The position numbers were made by a program, and so were the translations under genes. Of a stretch of 6,651 nt of DNA, positions 1-5,324 are shown piece by piece. Each line of letters begins with the position of its first letter. The first letter of the stretch is position 1. This stretch comes from DASPKO01 sp035628055 (lineage in GTDB: Bacteria > Planctomycetota > Phycisphaerae > Phycisphaerales > UBA1924). The notes under the pieces are model-generated. The model was not told the DNA's origin. It saw nothing but the letters and a program-made list of their open reading frames with translations, and ran no database searches. The DNA lies in assembly GCA_035628055.1 (NCBI GenBank), contig DASPKO010000005.1, forward strand, positions 1 through 6,651, in the 5' to 3' direction.

Positions 1-211
1 CCCCCTGTGGTCTCTCCGCCGCGCGGCGCCCGTCACGTGCTCAGGGCTAGGTACTCCGCCCTAAGGGACGCACATGATCCCGGGTTATCTGACGATCACC
101 ATGAATGTCTCGAAAATCCGGGAAAAATAGGCAAGAACACACTCCATTCGGGGAGTTGTCTAGCCGCTGCATCCGGGACTAACGGTTTGGTTAGGAATAA
201 CTTACCCCGCT

Positions 212-239
212 TTGTGAAGGGGTAGCTTCACCATATTAT
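212..239 (+). promoter_or_regulatory. Possible sigma70-like promoter
   Basis: TTGTGA at 212-217 (4 of 6 to TTGACA) is followed after 16 bases by TATTAT at 234-239 (5 of 6 to TATAAT). It lies in the AT-richer stretch about 260 bases before the first gene. The -35 box overlaps the right arm of the TACCCC/GGGGTA hairpin at 203-224, so this dyad could alternatively be an operator. The assignment rests on consensus match only, and an AT-richer stretch yields such matches by chance. Confidence 0.25.
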
Positions 240-487
240 CGGGATTTGTTTCCAAGCACCGCTTCCCTTGTTTGTGGGTCACCACATAGGGGTGGTCTGG
301 CCACCGCGTGGTCGTTGGAATGGCAACTGGCGTGACGGGTGAGTGTTGTCGAGTGCGGGTTCGGCGGGGTGCGCGCGCGGCGCAGGTCTGCCGGAGAATG
401 GCGCCGTCGCCTGGCGAGAAGGCGTTATGCTCGCCCTCCGCCCGGGCGCGGCCGGGCCCAGCGAGGGACCGAGGGAGACTCGGGCCG

Positions 488-493
488 AGGGAG
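488..493 (+). promoter_or_regulatory. Ribosome binding site of the pseudo-M14 gene
   Basis: AGGGAG lies 7 bases before the ATG at 501. It decides the start: the open frame continues upstream to a GTG at 339, but that start would add 54 arginine-rich residues ahead of a signal-peptide-like N-terminus. A second copy of the same CCGAGGGAGA segment lies 16 bases upstream at 469-478. Confidence 0.6.
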
Positions 494-500
494 AGCGTCA

Positions 501-2516
501 ATGCGTGAGACGGGCGGGTTGAGGCGAGCGGGATGGACAGGCCGCGCTGGCGCGGTCGCGGCGGGCTTGGCCGTGAGCCTGGGCGCCGGCCCGCGAGTCC
601 AGCCGGCCGGTCAGCCGGGCCGGCCCCCCGGGCCGCCCCCTGGCGAAGCTGCGGAGCCAGTCACTTCGGCCCCGGTTCGCGGCGTGCTTCGAGAGGCTGC
701 GGCGGGCGTGGTCTCGCTGCGGGTGACCGGTGCGGATGAGGAGGCGGGGGGCCCGGCCGTTCTCATCGTCGCGGGTCTCGACGGCCGGCACCAGATCGGC
801 CCGGCGGTGGCGCGGCGCGTGGCGCAGCAGTTGGCTGAGCGTCATGGCACCGAACTCACCGGGGTGAGGGTCTATGTGGCCCCGGCGCTGAACACGTCGG
901 GCCTCAGGGCCAGCCTGGCCGGGCCCCTGCGTGGCCTGCAGGCCTTCACGACGGCGCCGGACGACGCGGACGGGGACGGGCGGCAGGACGAGGACGGGCC
1001 GGCGGATGTCGATGGCGACGGCGTCATCACGATGCTGCGCGTGGCCGATGCTCCCGGCGGGCTGGGGTTGTGGGGGCTGGCCCGCACGCACGTGATCGAT
1101 GCGGAAGATCCGCGACTGATGCGCGAGCCCGATGCGGGCAAGGGCGAGGTCGCGACGCACGCGCTGCTGGTCGAGGGGCATGACCGCGACGGCGACGGCC
1201 TGATCGCCGAGGACGGCCCCGGCGGGATCGACCTGAACAAGGCCTTCCCGTACCGGTGGCCCGAGGCGACGCCGGGGGCGGGCGCGCGGCCGCTGGCGGA
1301 CGAGAACGCTCTCGAGCTGGTGCGCTGGCTGTTGGGTCACGAGGAGGTGCGCGCGGTGGTGGTGTATGGCCCGTGGGACAACCTGGTCAACGCCCCGCAG
1401 GCGGGGCGGATGGACTCGACGGGGCGAGTGCCGATCGGGATCGAGGAAGCCGACCGCGCCGCGCACGAGCAGGTGGCCACGGCGTTCAAGGAGATCACCC
1501 GGATGACCGGGGCGCCGGCCGCGGGGGACCCCGCGGGCATGCTGCACGGCTGGGCGTACGCGAACCATGGGCTGTGGTCGTTTGTGACCCCGGTGTGGGT
1601 CCGGCCCGACCAGGTGAAGAAGGTAGAGGCGGCGCCCGGGGGCGCGAGCGAGCCGGCGGTGGGGGAAGCCGGAGGGAGCGCTGGCGTTGGCGCGGCCCCC
1701 CCGACCGGCGAGGCGCCGGCGGTGCCGGGCAGTCCACCCCCGGGTGGTACGCCCCCTGGTGGCGCGGGTCCCGGTGGCGGTGGCGCCGGTCCGGGCGCCG
1801 CCCCCGGGGGTGGTGCGGGCGGGGGCCGTGGCGCCGGGCGGCGCTCCGGTCGCGGGGGCGGGGGCGGACCTGCGCGTCCGGTGCAGGCGGCACCGAGCAC
1901 GGGCGAGGACGCGGCCTGGTTGAAGTACGCCGACGAGGTGGGGGCGGTCCCCGGCGGCGAGCGCGTGTTCGTGCCGTGGCGGCGCTTCGAGCATCCGCAG
2001 CTGGGCGAGGTGGAGATCGGCGGATTCGTGCCGGGCTTCAAGGTCGATGGCCCGGAGGAGGCGGTCGAGCGTCTGGCTGACGAGCAGGTGCGCTTCGTGC
2101 TCGAGCTCGTCCGGCGGCTGGGGCGGCTGGAGCTCCAGGCCGAGGCCGAGCCGGTGGGGGGCGCGGGCTCCGGGCTCTGGCGCGTGACGGCGCGGCTGCG
2201 GAACACGGGCTCGCTCCCGACGCGGAGCGCCATGGCCGTGAAGGCGGGTCGGCCCGGGCCGACGCTGCTGACGCTCGGGAGCGGTCTCGAGACGGTGCTC
2301 GTGGGCGAGCCCATGCGCCGGATCGAGGCGGTGGCTCCCGGCGGCGAAGTCGTGGCAGAGTGGCTGGTGCGAGGGGAGGAGGGGACGGAGCTGGACGTGT
2401 CCGTGAAGGAGCCGGGAGAAGAACCGCGCGTGCGGCGGGTGCGGCTGGGCGGGCCGCCGGAGCGGCCCGAGGGCGGGGCGCGGGAGGGCGCGGGGCGCGA
2501 AGGAGGCGGGCGATGA
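501..2516 (+). CDS. Exported M14-like pseudopeptidase (catalytically dead carboxypeptidase paralogue)
   Basis: 671 residues. The N-terminus (Arg-rich to about 16, then an Ala/Gly/Leu stretch at 17-30) looks like a signal peptide, without a clear AxA site. The chain aligns end to end with the M14 carboxypeptidase encoded next door, but each catalytic landmark is changed: HGNE became DGRH (94-97), NPDG became NTSG (131-134), NRNW became NKAF (246-249), SYH became VYG (288-290), and the catalytic Glu in SFTNE is Pro364 in SFVTP. The acidic DxDxDG-type blocks (154-174 and 228-238) are kept. Residues about 372-466 are a Gly/Pro/Ala/Arg low-complexity segment missing from the paralogue. The C-terminal domain (about 545-650, with GLWRVTARLRNTG at 558-570) matches that of the paralogue and is probably a beta-sandwich. 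The reading frame is intact and well translated, so this is not a decayed gene. Zinc peptidase activity is unlikely. A binding, scaffold or regulatory role for the partner is inference. Confidence 0.88.
   Translation: MRETGGLRRAGWTGRAGAVAAGLAVSLGAGPRVQPAGQPGRPPGPPPGEAAEPVTSAPVRGVLREAAAGVVSLRVTGADEEAGGPAVLIVAGLDGRHQIGPAVARRVAQQLAERHGTELTGVRVYVAPALNTSGLRASLAGPLRGLQAFTTAPDDADGDGRQDEDGPADVDGDGVITMLRVADAPGGLGLWGLARTHVIDAEDPRLMREPDAGKGEVATHALLVEGHDRDGDGLIAEDGPGGIDLNKAFPYRWPEATPGAGARPLADENALELVRWLLGHEEVRAVVVYGPWDNLVNAPQAGRMDSTGRVPIGIEEADRAAHEQVATAFKEITRMTGAPAAGDPAGMLHGWAYANHGLWSFVTPVWVRPDQVKKVEAAPGGASEPAVGEAGGSAGVGAAPPTGEAPAVPGSPPPGGTPPGGAGPGGGGAGPGAAPGGGAGGGRGAGRRSGRGGGGGPARPVQAAPSTGEDAAWLKYADEVGAVPGGERVFVPWRRFEHPQLGEVEIGGFVPGFKVDGPEEAVERLADEQVRFVLELVRRLGRLELQAEAEPVGGAGSGLWRVTARLRNTGSLPTRSAMAVKAGRPGPTLLTLGSGLETVLVGEPMRRIEAVAPGGEVVAEWLVRGEEGTELDVSVKEPGEEPRVRRVRLGGPPERPEGGAREGAGREGGGR
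1614..1898 (+). repeat. Gly/Pro/Arg-rich low-complexity coding segment
   Basis: This part of the pseudopeptidase gene encodes residues about 372-466, made almost wholly of Gly, Pro, Ala, Arg and Ser, with PPGG/GGAG-like runs and an RG-rich stretch at about 442-456. G+C in bases 1681-1860 is 157 of 180 by hand count. It is an imprecise repeat without a fixed unit. In the intact paralogue the same point is a short loop of about a dozen residues, so the segment was gained here or lost there. It is probably a disordered linker between the M14-like fold and the C-terminal part. Confidence 0.75.
2501..2506 (+). promoter_or_regulatory. Ribosome binding site of the M14 carboxypeptidase gene
   Basis: A perfect AGGAGG lies 6 bases before the ATG at 2513, inside the end of the upstream gene. 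It fixes the start and gives an ATGA start/stop overlap, typical of translational coupling. Confidence 0.85.
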
Positions 2517-4312
2517 GCGGGCGCGGCGTGGCGGCGATGGTCCTGGCGTGCGCGTGGGGGCTGGGTCCGGGGGGCGGGAGCGCGGCGGCGCAGCCGGACG
2601 TGCCCGGCAAGGTGGCGATCGCGTTCAACCGGTATTACACGGTGCCCGAGCTGCACGCGCACGTGCGCGCGATTGCGGCGGCGTACCCGGAGCTGGTGCG
2701 CGTGGAGGTGCTGGGAGAGAGCCTGCGGGGGCGGGAGATGCTCCTGGCGATCGTGAACAACCCGGCGACGGGGCCGCACGACTCCAAGCCGGCGATGTGG
2801 ATCGACGGCAACATTCACGGCAACGAGATCCAGGCGTCGGAGGTGGTGCTGTACACGCTCTGGTACCTCTCCAAGGCCGCCGGGCGGGTGCCGGAGATCG
2901 ACCGCCTGCTGGAGCGCTACTCGTTCTACCTGCTGGTGAGCCTGAACCCGGACGGGCGCGACAACTGGTTCGAGAATCCCAACACCAGCAGCAGCTCGCG
3001 TTCCAACTCGCGTCCGGTGGACGACGACCGGGACGGGCGCTTCGACGAGGACGGCCCGGACGACCTCGACGGCGATGGCTCCGTCACGCAGATGTGGCGC
3101 CCCGACCCCAACGGCGACTGGGTTCGGTCGCAGACCGATCCCCGGGTCTTCGTGCGCGTGAAGCCGGGCGAGCGCGGCACGTGGGCCTGGGCGGGGTCCG
3201 AGGGGATCGACAACGACGGGGACGGGCGGATCAACGAGGACGGGCGCGGCGGTGACGACATGAACCGCAACTGGCCGAGCGACTGGCGGCCCGACTACGT
3301 GCAGTTCGGGGCGGGGCCCTACCCGCTGAGCGCTCCGGAGACCCGGGCGGTGGCGGACTGGATCTTCGCCCACGACAACATCGCGGCGGTGCAGAGCTAT
3401 CACAACGCGGGGGGGATGATCCTGCGGGGGCCGGGCGTGGAGCAGCGCCAGGACGCGTACCGGGGCGACCTGCGCGTGTACGACGAGATCGCCCAGACCG
3501 GCGAGAAGCTGCTCCCCTACTACCGGTACCTGCAGACGTGGAAGGACCTGTACCCGGTGCACGGCGGACTGGTGAACTGGACGTTCGAGAGCCTGGGGAT
3601 CATCTCGTTCACCAACGAGATGTGGACCAACGCGAAGTACTTCCAGCGCGAGGCCGGCGAGCCGGACGACGAGTCGATGTGGCTGCTGCGCGACAAGGTC
3701 CAGTTCGGGCAGGTCTTCAAGGACTATGCGCCGTTCGCCCATCCGGAGTACGGGGAGGTGCTCATCGGCGGGCCGAACAAGTGGTCGAGCCGGGCCACGC
3801 CGACGTTCCTGCTCGAGGAGGAGTGCCACCGCAACTTCGCCTTCACGATGCTGCACGCGGGCGAGATGCCGGTGCTGCGGTTCGACCGCGTCGAGGTGGA
3901 GGCGCTGGGACCGCGGGCGGGGGGCGGGATGGAGGGGGGCGGACTCTGGCAGGTGACGCTCTCGGTCCGGAACGACCGGCTGATTCCCACGCGGACGGCG
4001 CGGGCCCGCGAGGTGCGGTCCGGGCGGTCCGACCTGCTCACGGTGGAGGGGGCGCCGCCCGGGGCCGCGACGGTGCTGGCGGCCGGTCGGCTGGGCGGAT
4101 GGTTCGACCACCAGATGGAGGAGGTGCGCTTCGAGCCGGCGCGGGTGCAGGTGCCGGAGGGGATTCCCGGGCGTGGGGAGCGGGTCTTTCGTTTCATCAT
4201 CGCGGGCGCGCGGGGGGCGCGGGTGAACGTGGCGTACGACGCGCTGAAGGCGGCGCGGATCGTCCGGGAGGTCGTGCTCGAGGAGGCCCCGGCGCCGGAG
4301 CGTGGGGATTGA
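2513..4312 (+). CDS. Secreted M14-family zinc carboxypeptidase
   Basis: 599 residues. A signal peptide is likely (hydrophobic 6-20, possible cleavage after AAA at 24-26), so the enzyme should act in the periplasm or outside the cell, removing C-terminal residues from peptides or a related substrate. The M14 set is complete: zinc ligands H102 and E105 in HGNE, and H297 in SYH; N251-R252 in NRNW for the substrate carboxylate; NPDG at 145-148; and the catalytic glutamate E369 in SFTNE. The Tyr248 position of carboxypeptidase A is Phe358. Between NPDG and NRNW lies an insertion of about 100 residues with acidic blocks at 170-188 and 233-243 (DNDGDGRINEDG), which resemble calcium loops. The C-terminal region from about 450 is beta-rich and shared with the upstream pseudo-paralogue. 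The gene overlaps that paralogue by ATGA. Substrate and exact M14 subfamily cannot be told from sequence. Confidence 0.95.
   Translation: MSGRGVAAMVLACAWGLGPGGGSAAAQPDVPGKVAIAFNRYYTVPELHAHVRAIAAAYPELVRVEVLGESLRGREMLLAIVNNPATGPHDSKPAMWIDGNIHGNEIQASEVVLYTLWYLSKAAGRVPEIDRLLERYSFYLLVSLNPDGRDNWFENPNTSSSSRSNSRPVDDDRDGRFDEDGPDDLDGDGSVTQMWRPDPNGDWVRSQTDPRVFVRVKPGERGTWAWAGSEGIDNDGDGRINEDGRGGDDMNRNWPSDWRPDYVQFGAGPYPLSAPETRAVADWIFAHDNIAAVQSYHNAGGMILRGPGVEQRQDAYRGDLRVYDEIAQTGEKLLPYYRYLQTWKDLYPVHGGLVNWTFESLGIISFTNEMWTNAKYFQREAGEPDDESMWLLRDKVQFGQVFKDYAPFAHPEYGEVLIGGPNKWSSRATPTFLLEEECHRNFAFTMLHAGEMPVLRFDRVEVEALGPRAGGGMEGGGLWQVTLSVRNDRLIPTRTARAREVRSGRSDLLTVEGAPPGAATVLAAGRLGGWFDHQMEEVRFEPARVQVPEGIPGRGERVFRFIIAGARGARVNVAYDALKAARIVREVVLEEAPAPERGD
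3020..3241 (+). other. Acidic, calcium-loop-like insertion in the M14 enzyme
   Basis: This part of the carboxypeptidase gene encodes two Asp/Gly-rich blocks, residues 170-188 (DDDRDGRFDEDG then DDLDGDG) and 233-243 (DNDGDGRINED). The DxDxDG spacing resembles EF-hand, dockerin or thrombospondin type 3 calcium loops, although no flanking EF helices are evident. The same two blocks recur at matching places in the upstream paralogue (960-1022 and 1182-1214). Calcium binding is inferred from the motif. Confidence 0.55.
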
Positions 4313-4373
4313 CCCGGGCCGGGCTGGGTCCCAACCCTTGAGCGTGTCCGCCCCGCATCACCACGGATCGCCC

Positions 4374-4378
4374 GGGAG
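4374..4378 (+). promoter_or_regulatory. Candidate ribosome binding site for the FNR gene
   Basis: GGGAG lies 7 bases before a GTG at 4386 and 4 bases before a GTG at 4383. The other in-frame starts (GTG 4302, TTG 4338, GTG 4344, ATG 4404) have no well-placed purine-rich site. AGGAGG at 4281-4286 is 15 bases before 4302, which is far. This supports, but does not prove, a start at 4386. Confidence 0.4.
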
Positions 4379-4385
4379 CGACGTG

Positions 4386-5324
4386 GTGCTGCGCCCGGTG
4401 CAGATGCACCTGTGCCGCCCCACGGCCCCGGTGGTGGCGCGCCTGCACCGGAGCGAGGTGTGCACGGCCCGCAAGGCCGCGGGGATCGTCCGGCACGTCG
4501 AGCTCGACATTTCCGGGACGCCGCTGGCGGGGCAGATCGTGCCGGGGCAATCGTTCGGGGTGATCCCGCCGGGGACCGACGAGCGGGGGCGCCCGCACAA
4601 GGTGCGGCTGTACTCGGTGGCCTCGCCGACGCGGGGCGAGGAGTCGGGCCCGGCGGGCACGATCATCGCGACGACGGTGAAGCGGACCATCGAGGAGCAC
4701 TGGGAGACGCACCGGCTCTTCCTGGGCGTCGCGAGCAACTTCCTGTGCGACGCCCAGGCGGGCGACCCGGTGATGATCTCCGGGCCCAACGGCAAGCGCT
4801 TCGTGCTCCCCGCCGACCCGGCGGCGCACGACTATGTCTTCTTCGCCACCGGCACGGGGATCGCGCCCTTCCGCGGCATGCTGCTGGACCTGGCGGCGGC
4901 GGGGGTGCGCAGCCGCGTGGCCCTGGTGATGGGCGCCTCGTACGCCACGGACCTGCTCTACCACGACCACCTGCTGCGCCTGGCGCAGGAGCAGAGCTGG
5001 CTGACCTATCTGACGGCCCTGAGCCGGGAGCGCCAGGGCGACGGGCACGACCCGATGTACGTGCAGGACCGCCTCCGCACCGACCGCGACGCGCTCCTTC
5101 CCATCCTGGAGAGCCCGCGCACGCTGATCTACATCTGCGGCGTCGCCGGGATGGAGATCGGCATCTTCCAGCAGATGGCCGGCGTGCTCCCGCCGGGCAC
5201 GCTGTCCCAGTACCTGGAGGTCGAGCCCGAGGCCTGGGCGGCGGGCGTCCCGGCCTGGACGCGCGCGATGATCCACAAGCAGGTGCGACCGACGCGGCGG
5301 GTCTTCCTGGAGGTGTACGCGTGA
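4386..5324 (+). CDS. Plant-type ferredoxin-NADP(+) reductase
   Basis: 312 residues from GTG 4386, or 340 from GTG 4302, which would overlap the M14 gene by 11 bases. The start is uncertain: I prefer 4386 for its GGGAG site and because the added residues look unrelated to the family. This flavoenzyme transfers electrons between NADP(H) and ferredoxin or flavodoxin in the cytoplasm. FAD-binding domain: GQSFGVIPPG (54-63), RLYSVAS (74-80) and GVASNFLCD (114-122), which is nearly the plant GVCSNFLCD. NADP domain: ATGTGIAPFRGML (154-166), SR at 213-214 and MYVQDR (224-229), which match the 2'-phosphate contacts of plant-type FNR, and YICG with Cys251. The tail ends EVYA, so the aromatic residue that normally ends the chain over the flavin is followed by one Ala. 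The gene shares GTGA with the downstream aminotransferase. In a non-photosynthetic cell it probably reduces ferredoxin with NADPH, which is inference. Confidence 0.92.
   Translation: MLRPVQMHLCRPTAPVVARLHRSEVCTARKAAGIVRHVELDISGTPLAGQIVPGQSFGVIPPGTDERGRPHKVRLYSVASPTRGEESGPAGTIIATTVKRTIEEHWETHRLFLGVASNFLCDAQAGDPVMISGPNGKRFVLPADPAAHDYVFFATGTGIAPFRGMLLDLAAAGVRSRVALVMGASYATDLLYHDHLLRLAQEQSWLTYLTALSRERQGDGHDPMYVQDRLRTDRDALLPILESPRTLIYICGVAGMEIGIFQQMAGVLPPGTLSQYLEVEPEAWAAGVPAWTRAMIHKQVRPTRRVFLEVYA
5309..5313 (+). promoter_or_regulatory. Ribosome binding site of the aminotransferase gene
   Basis: GGAGG lies 7 bases before GTG 5321, inside the last codons of the FNR gene. It identifies this GTG as the start, giving a GTGA overlap with the FNR stop codon and coupled translation. 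Confidence 0.8.

Larger units (their letters stand above)
1..500. other. Upstream region and probable 5' leader, no convincing gene
   Basis: No open frame here has a good ribosome binding site, recognisable motifs or the codon pattern of the downstream genes. Bases 61-300 are about 50% G+C (121 of 240 by hand count), a sharp drop from the coding DNA, as expected of a control region. Short perfect hairpins lie at 43-47/58-62, 141-145/152-156 (ACTCC/GGAGT), 179-183/190-194 (CTAAC/GTTAG), 203-208/219-224 (TACCCC/GGGGTA) and 291-295/301-305 (GGTGG/CCACC). From about 340 the GC content rises again toward the start at 501. I recognise no riboswitch, tRNA or other known RNA. Bases 1-60 could be the tail of an upstream gene, but nothing supports this. 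Confidence 0.5.

Noticed and set aside
7..225. A possible small protein of 72 residues in the leader
   Set aside because: No ribosome site, no recognisable motif, and codon use unlike the downstream genes.
291..305. GGTGG-TCTGG-CCACC in the leader as a second copy of the aminotransferase palindrome
   Set aside because: It shares only the short words GGTCTGG and CCACC and lacks the ACCGGT arms, so similarity is too weak to call a repeat copy.
339..500. An N-terminal extension of 54 residues for the pseudo-M14 protein from GTG 339
   Set aside because: The added residues are Arg-rich, would bury the signal-like segment, and GTG 339 lacks a good ribosome site, while ATG 501 has AGGGAG at 7 bases.
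498..1994. A 498-codon open frame on the - strand
   Set aside because: Shadow of the pseudo-M14 gene: composition is Arg/Pro/His-rich, no motif is seen, and the + strand frame has a ribosome site, a signal-like start and a paralogue.
2537..2551. Possible lipobox VLAC in the carboxypeptidase signal region
   Set aside because: Cys13 comes very early, the preceding residues do not fit the usual L-A/S-G/A-C pattern well, and a better signal-peptidase I site (AAA-Q) follows at 24-27.
1337..4111. A very long open frame on the - strand across the two M14-like genes
   Set aside because: It is antisense to two proteins with clear family motifs. Its translation is rich in Arg, Pro, His and Val without domains, as expected from the complement of GC-rich coding DNA.
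2613..4312. Frameshift or decay in the carboxypeptidase gene
   Set aside because: All M14 landmarks lie in one frame in correct order and the length matches the paralogue, so the gene is intact.
4311..4330. Terminator after the carboxypeptidase gene
   Set aside because: The stem of about 7 pairs includes a G-T pair, overlaps the stop codon and is not followed by T residues.
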